Below, in pieces: positions 7,530 through 15,949 of a stretch of 48,517 nt of DNA. The translations under genes and the position numbers were made by a program. Under the pieces are notes generated by a model that saw nothing but the letters and a program-made list of their open reading frames with translations, made no database searches and was not told where the DNA came from. Every line of letters begins with the position of its first letter. The stretch's first letter is position 1. This DNA comes from Pseudomonadota bacterium (GTDB lineage: Bacteria; Pseudomonadota; Alphaproteobacteria; SP197): positions 1 through 48,517 of the forward strand of contig JBCCIS010000036.1 in the NCBI GenBank assembly GCA_039028155.1, in the 5' to 3' direction.

Positions 7530-8522
7530 TTAGCGTCCTGGTACCGGCTGGACTGCGCCGTCTTGGCCGGCCGACTTCACCACGGCCTCAAACACGGCGG
7601 CGTTGTGAATTGCCTGATCGACCGGCAACGGGAATGCCGCCTTGCCGGTCGCTGCGAGCGCGAAGGCTTCGAGTTCGGCGCGCTCCATGTCTTCATCGGA
7701 AAAGTCCAGCACCTCCCGCTCGCCGCCGGCGCGCGTGATCGTGACATGGCGATAGCCGTCCATCTCCAACTGTCCGTGGGTGCCGAACAGGATAATGCGC
7801 CAATGGCGCGGCGTGATGGTCAGCGTCGACAACGTGCCGGAGGCGCCGTTCTCGAAGGTCAGGAGCACGTTGGTCGTGTCGTCGGCCTCGGTGGTCACGA
7901 TCTGGCGCCGGCTTAACGCGCGCACGGTGTCAACCCGGTCGATCAGGTTGATCAGCATATCCAGAATGTGGACGCCCATGGTCGTCATGCCGCCGATGGG
8001 ATGTTCGGCGCGCATGACCCAGTATTCGCCAGGTTCGCACTCTAGTCCGTAACCGCCTGAGTAGTTGCCTTCGACATGGACAATCCTGCCGATGACGTCC
8101 TCATCCAACAGCCGCTTTATGGTGTTGGTCGCGGTCAGGAAGCGGCGATTGTGACCCAGCGCCAGGGTGACACCCGCCTTGGTGCAGGCCTCTTCCGCGC
8201 GTCGCGCTTCGGCCAGTGTGAAGGCCAGCGGCTTTTCGACAAAGACCGGCTTACCCGCGTCCGCGGCGGCGACGATCTGGTCGACATGCACGCTGTTGAT
8301 CGAGGCCAGGACCACGGCGTCGATATCGTCGCCCAGAGCATCGCCGAGGTTGTCGCTCAAGGTCATACCCTGCTTGTCGGCAAAATTCTGGGCTCGCGAC
8401 GGGGTGCGCGTGACCGCGCGATCGAAGCGGATGAGGTCGCCTTTTGGGTTGCCGTTCTCCTGAACCGCATCGACCAGGACCTGTCCCCAGCTTCCCAGAC
8501 CGACAATCGCAGCACGCAACAT
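7530..8522 (-). CDS. Gfo/Idh/MocA family NAD(P)-dependent oxidoreductase
   Basis: A 330-residue protein with an N-terminal Rossmann fold (AAIVGLGSWGQ, GxGxxG), the family signature FVEKPLAF (Glu-Lys-Pro, Lys being the usual catalytic residue) and the C-terminal GFO/IDH/MocA alpha/beta domain (GGMTTMGVHILDMLINL). The active-site region HILD is intact. Members oxidise or reduce sugars, inositols or similar polyols; the substrate cannot be told. An upstream extension of 58 codons is open, but the ATG at 8522 is preceded by AAGGGA and starts directly at the Rossmann strand. The gene is divergent from the PhzF gene across a 149-nt region that should hold both promoters. Confidence 0.9.
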   Translation of the reverse strand: MLRAAIVGLGSWGQVLVDAVQENGNPKGDLIRFDRAVTRTPSRAQNFADKQGMTLSDNLGDALGDDIDAVVLASINSVHVDQIVAAADAGKPVFVEKPLAFTLAEARRAEEACTKAGVTLALGHNRRFLTATNTIKRLLDEDVIGRIVHVEGNYSGGYGLECEPGEYWVMRAEHPIGGMTTMGVHILDMLINLIDRVDTVRALSRRQIVTTEADDTTNVLLTFENGASGTLSTLTITPRHWRIILFGTHGQLEMDGYRHVTITRAGGEREVLDFSDEDMERAELEAFALAATGKAAFPLPVDQAIHNAAVFEAVVKSAGQDGAVQPVPGR

Positions 8523-8671
8523 TTCGTGTTCCCTTCCCATGTGGTTTGACTGCCTACGCTGGCAGGCGGCAATCGGTTCACGGGACCGTTGGCATTCGTG
8601 CCTGCTGGCCCTTAGGATTTCGGTCGTGTCGCGGCCTGACCGGGTGGTCGCGGTGATCGTATCGGAACGCC

Positions 8672-9595
8672 ATGCCGCAGGATTTGCCCTTTGCACTCTA
8701 TCACGCCTTTTCGGCCGGCCCGTTTGGCGGTGCCGCAGCGGGCATTATTGAATCCACCGCCGAGTTGACCGCGACGACCATGCAGAGCATTGCCCGTGAG
8801 ATCGGCGCGCCGGCCACCGCCTTTTTGCAACGTGTGGAAGGAAGTTTGGTCGATGTACGCTTTTTCTCGACACAGACCGAGTACGGTATGTGTGGTCACG
8901 GTACGGTCGGCCTTGTGAGTCACTTGCGGGAGACCGGCAGACTTGCCGCCGATCGCGGCAACGCCGGCGTCACGTTGCGGACCTCTGGCGGCGACGCTGT
9001 TGTCGGTATCCGCGATGTCGGCGGCGAAACGCTCGTGATGCTGACCCTGACGCCGTCGCGTTTCGAGCCGGCGACACCTGATCGGGAGGCGCTGTCCAGA
9101 GCGCTCGGCATCGAGTCATCGGAAATCGATAACACGCTTCCCATGGAAAAAGCCGTTGGCGACTTCGTGCACCTTCAAGTACCCATCTGCTCACTGGCGA
9201 CGATGCAGGCGATGGCGCCTGACTTCAACGCCATCGCGGCGTTGTCGCGCGCCAACGGCGCCCATACGGTGACGGTCTTTACCCGCGAGGTCCACCATGG
9301 GCACAGTAAGGTGCACTGTCGAGATTTCTGCCCCGCGGTCGGCACACCGGAATCGCCTGGCGCCGGCACGACCAACGGCGCCTTGACGGCCTACATGGTG
9401 CGTCATGGTCTGATAGGGTTGATTGATGGCGAAACCACCGTCGTTTTGTCGGAGCAGGGCTACGAGTGCGGCCGCCCGAGCGAGATCCGGTCGGAAGTCG
9501 TGGCCGTCGATGGTCAAATCGAACACTTGGCCGTGGGTGGCTATGCGCGCAAGTCGATGGTTGGCACATTCTGCCTGAGCGATGGCGACCGCTAG
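8672..9595 (+). CDS. PhzF-fold protein with altered active-site residues
   Basis: A 307-residue protein with the two-lobe PhzF/diaminopimelate-epimerase fold: N-terminal YHAFSAGPFGG, middle MCGHGTVGL, and C-terminal FCPAVGTPESPGAGTTNGALTAYM. By alignment with classical PhzF, the catalytic Glu (SETxF motif) is Ala48 (APATAF) and the Asp of EDPATGSA is Ser228. The His of CGHxT is kept (His76) next to Cys74, which resembles the proline-racemase motif MCGHGT; the second racemase cysteine is not present. Phenazine biosynthesis is not implied. Isomerase activity is doubtful or changed. The 3' end overlaps the TPR gene by 14 nt. Confidence 0.85.
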   Translation: MPQDLPFALYHAFSAGPFGGAAAGIIESTAELTATTMQSIAREIGAPATAFLQRVEGSLVDVRFFSTQTEYGMCGHGTVGLVSHLRETGRLAADRGNAGVTLRTSGGDAVVGIRDVGGETLVMLTLTPSRFEPATPDREALSRALGIESSEIDNTLPMEKAVGDFVHLQVPICSLATMQAMAPDFNAIAALSRANGAHTVTVFTREVHHGHSKVHCRDFCPAVGTPESPGAGTTNGALTAYMVRHGLIGLIDGETTVVLSEQGYECGRPSEIRSEVVAVDGQIEHLAVGGYARKSMVGTFCLSDGDR

Positions 9596-10436
9596 GATGG
9601 TGGGGATGGGACAACAGCCGAACGGTGGCGCGCGCGCTCTTTTGATGGCGGCGCTCGGGGCGGCGCGCGCCGGGCGGCTCCAGGAAGCGGATGATCTGAT
9701 CGGCCGCGTTCTCGCTGTGGAACCGAACAATGCCGAGGCCCTGCATATGCAGGGCGCGCTTTTCCTTCAGGCTGGCGATGCGGAACGCGCGCTGGGTCCG
9801 CTCAAGCGGGCCTTCGACGCTATGCCAGACCATGCCGGGATCGCCGCCAACTATGGCATCGCGCTGGCGGAGCACGGTCAGGCGGACGAAGCCGAACCCG
9901 TCCTGCGCCGTGCCGCCGGTGCAGCGCCGGCCAACCCGCAGGCGCTGCTTAATCTGGCGCTTCTGGTGAAGCGCAACGGCGAGGCGGAGGAGGCCGAGGC
10001 GTTGTTGCGCCGCGCCGTGGACGTGGCGCCCGCTTATCCACGCGCCTGGCTCGAGCTTGGCGTACTCGTGGCTGAATTGAAGGGTGACGACGACGCGTTG
10101 GGTTGTTTCGAAAAGGCGCTTGAAACAGATCCCCAACATCCGGGCGCCCGCTTCAACGCGGCGATGGCGTGCCAGCGCCTCCATCGTTTTGATGACGCGC
10201 TCGCGCACTACGAGGCCTGTCGTGACGCCCTGGCGCAGAACCCCGATCTCTATTTCGGCCTGGGACTTTGTTTGCAGGAGGTCGGGCGCGTCGACGAGGC
10301 GATCGAGGTCTACCGCGACTTGCTTGCCATGGCGCCCGATGCCTATCGGATTGTGCTGAAGAACCTGACATCCGGCTCGTCCGGCATGGTTTGCCTGAAA
10401 CCGACCGACTTGCGCCGCCGTCTGGGTATGGCTTAG
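9582..10436 (+). CDS. Tetratricopeptide repeat protein
   Basis: A 284-residue, largely helical protein made of about seven TPR units: each has the pattern A..xxG(R/D)..EA...x..AL...P.(N/H), for example LQEADDLIGRVLAVEPNNAEAL, with later units ending in VEVYRDLLAMAPDA-type helices. There is no signal peptide or catalytic domain, so it is probably a cytoplasmic scaffold, similar to the TPR half of glycosyltransferase-TPR proteins. The start at 9582 overlaps PhzF; Met codons at 9597 and 9606 are equally possible starts. The short C-terminal tail after residue 260 (Ser-Gly-rich, then KPTDLRRRLG) is not TPR. Confidence 0.85.
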   Translation: MATARMVGMGQQPNGGARALLMAALGAARAGRLQEADDLIGRVLAVEPNNAEALHMQGALFLQAGDAERALGPLKRAFDAMPDHAGIAANYGIALAEHGQADEAEPVLRRAAGAAPANPQALLNLALLVKRNGEAEEAEALLRRAVDVAPAYPRAWLELGVLVAELKGDDDALGCFEKALETDPQHPGARFNAAMACQRLHRFDDALAHYEACRDALAQNPDLYFGLGLCLQEVGRVDEAIEVYRDLLAMAPDAYRIVLKNLTSGSSGMVCLKPTDLRRRLGMA

Positions 10437-10557
10437 CGCATTCTCGTTTTGACGGAAGCTTTGCCGCTCCGCTCCCCCTCCCGGCCAACCAGGTCAGGAT
10501 CCTTGGGGTGGCCAGGAGGAGGAGCGGGCTGGTGATGTCGTTCGAACGAAAAAAGCG

Positions 10558-11271
10558 TTAGCCGCCCGACCGTCTCTGGCGGTGGTGTTTGCGATAGGCG
10601 CCTGCGCCAGCCCTGACGGCTGTCTTGGTCTCGTTGAAACGGTCCGCGGCCTCGCCCTCCAATGTTTCGAAGACAAGATCGAGGTTTTCCAAAGGAACCG
10701 GCATGCACTGTGCGACCGGGGTGCCGCGCTTCAACACGCCATTGAAGTCCCGGTCGACCCATTGCGCGGGGAAGTGAACGAAGTTGTGATAGTTGTCGGC
10801 GTGAACGAAGCCGGTCACCGCGCGGAACGGCAGATCGGCGCGGTTGACGGGATGTGTGCACAACAGGCCGAAACCGTTCGGCAGTTCGACGGTCCAGTAG
10901 TTGATGAACTTGACCGCGTAGGTATCGGCCTCGAAGAACGGCGTCTCAACGAGTTGGTCGGCGACGTGGACCGCCATCGGTGCTCGCGTGTAGCCGGTCA
11001 GCGTGGTCGCCGGCGGATCCCAGTCCCAGGAGAACGTGCCGTCCTTGACCTGGATGTCGGCGGCAAGCGGTATCAAAAAACCTGCCGACATGGCATCGAC
11101 AAAGGGCGGACACTGCTTGACCGTCTCGACCTCGAAGCCCAGATCGGCGCTGTCGACCTTGGTCGGCATCGCCTTCAGCCAGTCGGGCAGACCGCGCCGG
11201 GCAGGGATCGGCTCGGGGATCAGGCCTTTCAGTTCAGGCGGGCATCGGAAGATGACCTTCATCGAGGGCAT
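10558..11271 (-). CDS. Uncharacterised 237-residue protein
   Basis: I do not recognise a named family with certainty. The N-terminus (MKVIFRCPPELKGLIPEPIPARRGLPDWLKAMP region) followed by KQCPPFVDAMSAGFLIPLAADI, then aromatic beta-rich segments (KFINYWTVELPNGFG, FVHFPAQWVD) and a late GTPVAQCMPVP strand, looks like a soluble beta-sandwich or cupin-like protein. Similar sequences occur in T4-like phages and marine bacteria as hypothetical proteins; DUF6065 has a comparable order of elements but I cannot confirm membership. There is no signal peptide. The C-terminus is strongly basic. It is convergent with the TPR gene and divergent from the transporter operon. Confidence 0.6.
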   Translation of the reverse strand: MPSMKVIFRCPPELKGLIPEPIPARRGLPDWLKAMPTKVDSADLGFEVETVKQCPPFVDAMSAGFLIPLAADIQVKDGTFSWDWDPPATTLTGYTRAPMAVHVADQLVETPFFEADTYAVKFINYWTVELPNGFGLLCTHPVNRADLPFRAVTGFVHADNYHNFVHFPAQWVDRDFNGVLKRGTPVAQCMPVPLENLDLVFETLEGEAADRFNETKTAVRAGAGAYRKHHRQRRSGG

Positions 11272-11523
11272 GCTCGGTCAGGAATGAGGCTTGCACCACC
11301 GTCTTATCGGAAATTTGGCGGCTTGAGAACGGCGCACGAGTCGCCGACGCACCGGCCCTGGAATCCCGCGCCCTGGCGATGGCTGTCCACAGGCGAAAGC
11401 GCAGTTTTTCGCCGGTTAGCGCGGGGCTGAGGTGCGTCATATGATGTTCATTTATTCGTCACTATAGTGTTGCGGGGGGTCACTACCCCTCCTGCATTCT
11501 CAGATTCTAGGGAGGTCAACCAA
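11272..11523. promoter_or_regulatory. Divergent upstream region of the ABC importer operon
   Basis: A 252-nt AT-enriched non-coding stretch separates the uncharacterised minus-strand gene from the binding-protein gene. It contains a hairpin GGCGAAA (11392-11398) with TTTCGCC (11407-11413) and a perfect 10-bp palindrome CACTATAGTG (11460-11469) 54 nt upstream of the start codon, which could be an operator or include a -10 element (TATAGT). A strong GGGAGG ribosome-binding site precedes 11524. No convincing -35 box was seen; the regulatory role is inference. Confidence 0.35.
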
Positions 11524-12660
11524 ATGACTAACTTCTCGCGTCGTTCGTTGCTCAAGACGACAGCGGCCGCGGCTGTCGGCGTGGCGACGCTGGCCGTCCT
11601 GCGGTCCAAAGATGCCCTATCCTCATCCGGCCAGGTCAACGTTTTTGCCTGGGGCGACTACGTCCAGCAGAACATGATCGACAAGTTCGAGGCTGACACC
11701 GGCATCACCGTCAACCTTTCGACATACGGTTCCAACGACGAGGCCGAGCAGAAGCTGAAGGCCGCCGGCGGTACCGGCTTCGACGTCATTTTCCCGTCGG
11801 TGACGAACGTGCCGAACTACAAGGTCGGCGACGACTTCGTTTTGATGGAACTGGACGAGTCCAAGGTCAATATGGACAACATCATCCCGTCGATGGTGCG
11901 CGACTCCATCCAGCTCGGCGGCGTGCAGCGCGGTAAGCGCTTGGCATTGCCCTTCGACTGGGGCACCGAGGCGGTGACATTCAACTCGGAAGTCTACCCG
12001 CTGGCCGACGACGAGGTGTCGTTCGGCTCGCTTTGGGGCTCCGGCATGGACGGCAAGGTCGCGTTCCGCCAGAAGTCGGTCATCATGGGCACCGGCCTCT
12101 ACCTTGACGCCATCGGCGAGGTGCCGTCAGACCGCATGCTTGATGTCTACAAGACCGAGGACGACGCCAAGCGCGTGTGGGACGCCGTCGCCAAGTTCGT
12201 CATCGAGCACAAGCAGAACGTCGGCGCCTTCTGGAACAACGCCACCGAGGCGACCAACGCCTTCACCCAGGCCGGCTGTGAGATCGGCCAGACCTGGGAT
12301 ACCACCGGCATCAAGCTGGGTTGGGATGTCGATCCCAAGTGGAAGTACCGCATGCCGGTCGAAGGCGGCATCACATGGATGGACTCGATCGCCATGCCGT
12401 CGGGTGCTGAGAACGTCGATCAGGGTTATGCCTTCCTGAATGCCATGTATGACGGTCCGATGGCGGGCATGTTCGTTGAGAACACCGGCTACAACTCGGC
12501 GGCCGTCGAAGGTGCTCAAAATGCCGGCGAGCAGTACGCCAAGACGTTCAACGAGATCTACACGACCGAAGCACTGGGCAATCTGTGGTGGTGGCAGCAG
12601 GACACGCCGTGGTTCGCACCCTTGCGGCAGGTCTATGTCGATGAAATCACCAACGCCTGA
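11524..12660 (+). CDS. ABC transporter substrate-binding protein, polyamine (PotD/PotF) type
   Basis: A 378-residue periplasmic binding protein with a twin-arginine-type signal (SRRSLLKTTAAAAVGVATLAV), then VNVFAWGDYVQQNMIDKFEADTGI, the typical opening of spermidine/putrescine-class binding proteins (family 1). Later aromatic-rich stretches (GFDVIFPSVTNV, WWWQQDTPWF) line the ligand cleft in this class. The start at 11524 is supported by GGGAGG and by placing the signal peptide at residue 1; the frame is open 19 codons upstream. It begins a four-gene importer operon. The ligand could be a polyamine, opine, quaternary amine or similar cation; sequence alone does not decide. Confidence 0.9.
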   Translation: MTNFSRRSLLKTTAAAAVGVATLAVLRSKDALSSSGQVNVFAWGDYVQQNMIDKFEADTGITVNLSTYGSNDEAEQKLKAAGGTGFDVIFPSVTNVPNYKVGDDFVLMELDESKVNMDNIIPSMVRDSIQLGGVQRGKRLALPFDWGTEAVTFNSEVYPLADDEVSFGSLWGSGMDGKVAFRQKSVIMGTGLYLDAIGEVPSDRMLDVYKTEDDAKRVWDAVAKFVIEHKQNVGAFWNNATEATNAFTQAGCEIGQTWDTTGIKLGWDVDPKWKYRMPVEGGITWMDSIAMPSGAENVDQGYAFLNAMYDGPMAGMFVENTGYNSAAVEGAQNAGEQYAKTFNEIYTTEALGNLWWWQQDTPWFAPLRQVYVDEITNA

Positions 12661-12683
12661 TTTGGTTTTTGATCGGTGATTCC

Positions 12684-12712
12684 CGGCCGGGCGGCGCTTT
12701 GCCGTCCGGCCG
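12684..12712 (+). promoter_or_regulatory. Intercistronic hairpin between binding-protein and ATPase genes
   Basis: CGGCCGGGCGGC (12684-12695) pairs with GCCGTCCGGCCG (12701-12712), a 12-bp stem with a single G-U pair and a GCTTT loop, starting 24 nt after the binding-protein stop. No T-run follows, so it is not a classical intrinsic terminator. In many ABC operons such a structure protects the upstream mRNA or causes partial termination, giving more binding protein than membrane subunits; that role is inferred here. Confidence 0.6.
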
Positions 12713-12763
12713 AACCGGCCCGGCCGGAGCATCGTCAGGAGTCGCGGTTAAGGGGGATTGGCG

Positions 12764-13867
12764 GTGAGCGACGGATTAAGCGGCAACGATGTCGAACTTG
12801 CGGGCGTCTCCATGTCGTTCGGCGACTTCGTGGCGGTGCAGCCGACCGACTTGACCGTACGGGCGGGCGAGTTCTTCTCCATTCTGGGCCCGTCGGGATG
12901 CGGCAAGACGACGATCCTGCGCATGGTGTCGGGCTTTCTGAAGCCGACGACCGGGCAGGTCCTGATCGGCGGCACGGACATGACGTCGCTTGGGCCCAAT
13001 CGGCGGCCCACGGCCCTTATTTTTCAGAACCTCGCGCTGTTCCCGCTGATGTCGGTTTGGGAAAATGTCGCCTTCGGTCTGGAGGCGCGCGGCATCGACA
13101 AGAAAACCCGTCGCCGGCGGGCGGAGGAATTGCTCGACCTGGTCGCGCTTCAGGGGCATGCCGACAAAAAGCCGACGGAGCTTTCCGGCGGCCAACGTCA
13201 GCGCGTCGCGGTGGCAAGGGCGTTGGCGGTCGAGCCATCGGTTCTTCTGCTCGATGAGCCTCTGTCGGCGCTCGACCTGAAGCTGCGCCAGCACATGCGT
13301 GCTGAGCTTAAGGATATTCAGCGCAAGACGGACATTACCTTCATCTACATCACGCACGATCAGGGCGAGGCGCTGACCATGTCCGACCGGATCGCGGTGA
13401 TGAACCGCGGACGTATCGAACAAGTCGCGGAGACCGAGGAGATCTACGACCATCCGGCGACGCCGTTCGTCGCGACTTTCGTCGGTGAACAGAACGTATT
13501 CCGCGGACGTGTTGCCGGCATCGCCAACGGTGTTGCGAGGGTCGACACCTCAAGCGGCACGTTCACGGGCCTGCCCAGAGGCACGCTCAATGATGGTGAC
13601 GAGGCGCTCGTCTTCGTCCGTCCGGAGCGCATGGGGCTGGCAAACGGCCAAGCAGGGGCGCTCAACACGGTTTCCGCGCATATCGAGCGGCGGGATCTGG
13701 AAGGCCCCTTCGTCAACGTCTTCATGCGCACGTCCGAAGACCAGGAGCTCGTCATGCACCTCACCAACTCAGGCGAGGTCTGGCGGTCCCTGGATGGTGA
13801 GCAAACGATCGGTTTCCAGACTGAAGATGCTCTGGTGCTCGCCGCCGGAGAACTGGCGCGTGAGTAG
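12764..13867 (+). CDS. ABC transporter ATP-binding protein, polyamine (PotA) type
   Basis: A 367-residue ATPase with Walker A GPSGCGKTT, Q-loop FQNLALFP, signature LSGGQRQRVAVARAL, Walker B VLLLDEPLSALD and switch His in ITHDQGEALT, followed by the C-terminal TOBE regulatory domain of the spermidine/putrescine class. It energises the importer at the inner face of the membrane. I chose the GTG at 12764 because the AGGGGG ribosome-binding site lies about 7 nt upstream; a TTG at 12758 is the alternative. Its stop lies within the start of the permease gene (8-nt overlap), indicating tight coupling. Confidence 0.95.
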   Translation: MSDGLSGNDVELAGVSMSFGDFVAVQPTDLTVRAGEFFSILGPSGCGKTTILRMVSGFLKPTTGQVLIGGTDMTSLGPNRRPTALIFQNLALFPLMSVWENVAFGLEARGIDKKTRRRRAEELLDLVALQGHADKKPTELSGGQRQRVAVARALAVEPSVLLLDEPLSALDLKLRQHMRAELKDIQRKTDITFIYITHDQGEALTMSDRIAVMNRGRIEQVAETEEIYDHPATPFVATFVGEQNVFRGRVAGIANGVARVDTSSGTFTGLPRGTLNDGDEALVFVRPERMGLANGQAGALNTVSAHIERRDLEGPFVNVFMRTSEDQELVMHLTNSGEVWRSLDGEQTIGFQTEDALVLAAGELARE

Positions 13868-15050
13868 CCTGTTCCGCAGCTACGGTCCTGTCATGGGCGG
13901 CATGTTCGTCGGCATGGTCGCGCTTTGGATCGTCGCACTGATCGTGCTGCCGCAGCTCAACATGATCGAGCGCGCGTTCATTTACGAACCGCGCGGCGGC
14001 GCGGCGATCCAGGCGCAAGTCGATGTCGACCGCGTTACCCAGCGCCTGTTCACCATCCGCTACGATATCCAGGAACTCGAAAAACAGGCAGCCGAGGGCG
14101 GGGAGGGGACCGGAGTTTTCACGCCGGGCGCCAAGATCGGCGAGGACAACACCGGCGCCGCCGACACCGTTGTCACCACGCCGAGCCTGTCGGGTGGTGG
14201 CGACAGCATTGCCGAGCAGATCGCAAGGCTCGAAGCCGAGGCCGTCGAACTTGAGGCGCAGCTTGTCGAGATGGAGGCCGAGGAACAGCGGTTGAAGGCC
14301 GAGCAGGAGGCCGCGGCCGGCTACTCCGTGCGCAACTTCACGACCATGAACGCGATCCACTTCAAGATCTTCGTCATGACGTTGTTCTATTCCTTCTGTG
14401 TCACGCTGATCTGTTTCGTGGTCTGCTATCCCATCGCCTACACGGTCGCCCAGACGACCAACCGGGAGCGCGCGGCGCTTCTGATGCTGGGCCTGATCAT
14501 CCCTTATGCGATCAACGAGCTCCTGCGCATCTTTGCCTGGACCATGATCCTGGCAAACCAGGGCATCTTGAACGCCGGCCTCGACGCCATTGGTATCCTC
14601 GATTTCAGCCAGGGCGAGACAATCCGCTGGGTCGCCTCCAACGGCGCCGTCTTCTGCGTCATGGTCTATGCCTACATCCTCTTCATGGTGTTCCCGATCT
14701 ACAACACCATCGAGACGCTGGACCGTAACCAGATCGAGGCGGCTCGGGATCTCGGTGCCTCGACCTGGCGCATCCATCGCCGCGTCGTCCTGCCGCATGC
14801 CAAGCCGGGTATCGCCGTCGGCTCGATCATGACGTTCATGCTGTCGGCCGGCTCGATTGCCGTGCCGGGTCTCGTCGGACCGGGCCTGCATCCCGACTGG
14901 TTCAGCCAGGTCATCTACCGGAACTTCTTCGAAGCCGGGAATTGGAACATCGGATCGGCCTATTCCCTGGCGCTGCTGGTCGCCTGTCTTGTCTTCATTC
15001 TTATCGTGATGTCGGTCTTCAAGGTCGGCATCAGGCAGATCGCGCGATGA
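13860..15050 (+). CDS. ABC transporter permease (PotB type) with a periplasmic coiled-coil insertion
   Basis: A 396-residue inner-membrane permease. TM1 is near residues 13-31; the remaining five or so helices run from about 165 onward and include the EAA loop (IEAARDLGASTWRIHRRVVLPHAKPG) that docks on the ATPase. Between TM1 and TM2, residues about 46-154 form an insertion absent from ordinary PotB (usually 280-310 residues): a Gly/Thr-rich linker flanked by heptad-like helices (VDRVTQRLFTIRYDIQELEKQ; IAEQIARLEAEAVELEAQLV). By topology it faces the periplasm. The start is GTG at 13860 overlapping the ATPase stop; the open frame further upstream lies inside the ATPase gene. Confidence 0.92.
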   Translation: MSSLFRSYGPVMGGMFVGMVALWIVALIVLPQLNMIERAFIYEPRGGAAIQAQVDVDRVTQRLFTIRYDIQELEKQAAEGGEGTGVFTPGAKIGEDNTGAADTVVTTPSLSGGGDSIAEQIARLEAEAVELEAQLVEMEAEEQRLKAEQEAAAGYSVRNFTTMNAIHFKIFVMTLFYSFCVTLICFVVCYPIAYTVAQTTNRERAALLMLGLIIPYAINELLRIFAWTMILANQGILNAGLDAIGILDFSQGETIRWVASNGAVFCVMVYAYILFMVFPIYNTIETLDRNQIEAARDLGASTWRIHRRVVLPHAKPGIAVGSIMTFMLSAGSIAVPGLVGPGLHPDWFSQVIYRNFFEAGNWNIGSAYSLALLVACLVFILIVMSVFKVGIRQIAR

Positions 15051-15940
15051 CGACACTTGCCGAATCCGCTCCCGCGACGCGCGAACGCCATCTTCTCGGC
15101 GTCGACTGGAGCAAGGCGATCCTCAGCCTCTACATGATCATCTTCTTCCTTTATCTCTTCGTGCCGCTGCTGATCATGGTACTCGCCGCGTTCAATTCGA
15201 ACGACACGCCGTCGGTTACCGACTGGCGCGGCTTCACCCTCGACTGGTTCACCGGGAGCTACAATGCCGAAGGGGACCTGACCGTGCGTGGCCTGCCGCA
15301 GGATGCCCGGTTCATACAGGGCCTGTGGCACTCGCTGTTGATCGCGTTCGGCGTCATCGCGATCTCCATACCGCTCGGCCTGTCCGGCGCGCTGCTGCTG
15401 ACACGCCTGGAGTCGCGCGCCAGCACGTTGCTTTACACGATCCTGGTCTCGCCGATCCTGATCCCCGGCATCGTGCTGGGCGTTTCCACCATGATCTTCT
15501 GGCGCGACATGTTCGGCGTCGAGGCCGGGCTCTTCACCGCCATGGTCGCGCAATCGGTCTTCATCGCGTCTTACTGCATGCTGCTCTTCATGGCGCGCCT
15601 GCAGCGCCAGGACCGCATTTTGGACGAGGCGGCGTTCGACCTCGGCGCCTCGTCCTTCATGGTCTTCCGCCGCATCACCCTGCCGTTCCTGATGCCGACC
15701 ATCGCGACCGCGACGGTGATCGCGTTCCTGCAGTCGATCGAGAACTACAACACCACGTTCTTCGCCATCGGCGGCTCATGGACCCTGGTGACGGAGATCG
15801 GCGCGCGTATGCGCTTCGGCCTGTCGCCGGTGGTCAACGCCATCGGCGTGATCTTCGTGGTCTTCACCGTTATCGCGGCGGTCACCTACGTGATGCTGAA
15901 GCGGCGCGAGCAGGCCAAGACAAAGGCCATGAAAGGCTGA
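15047..15940 (+). CDS. ABC transporter permease, PotC type
   Basis: A 297-residue membrane protein with about six helices (first at residues 25-48) and the EAA loop DEAAFDLGASSFMVFRRITLPFLMP near residues 190-220. It pairs with the upstream permease to form the channel of the importer. Length is slightly above the family norm because of a longer first periplasmic loop (residues 50-85). The ATG overlaps the preceding stop (ATGA), so the four genes from 11524 form one translationally coupled operon. The basic C-terminal tail ends the operon; the next gene is convergent after 9 nt. Confidence 0.94.
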   Translation: MTTLAESAPATRERHLLGVDWSKAILSLYMIIFFLYLFVPLLIMVLAAFNSNDTPSVTDWRGFTLDWFTGSYNAEGDLTVRGLPQDARFIQGLWHSLLIAFGVIAISIPLGLSGALLLTRLESRASTLLYTILVSPILIPGIVLGVSTMIFWRDMFGVEAGLFTAMVAQSVFIASYCMLLFMARLQRQDRILDEAAFDLGASSFMVFRRITLPFLMPTIATATVIAFLQSIENYNTTFFAIGGSWTLVTEIGARMRFGLSPVVNAIGVIFVVFTVIAAVTYVMLKRREQAKTKAMKG

Positions 15941-15949
15941 GCGCTTGTC

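Noticed and set aside
10437-10557. GC-rich inverted repeat and TCGTTCGAACGA palindrome followed by A-run between convergent genes
   Set aside because: Pairing in the longer repeat is imperfect and the A-run is on the wrong side for a plus-strand terminator, so no confident terminator is called.
13485-13859. N-terminal extension of the PotB-type permease frame
   Set aside because: This part lies inside the ATPase gene, and its translation is Arg/Ser-rich with no homology; the GTG at 13860 is the natural coupled start.
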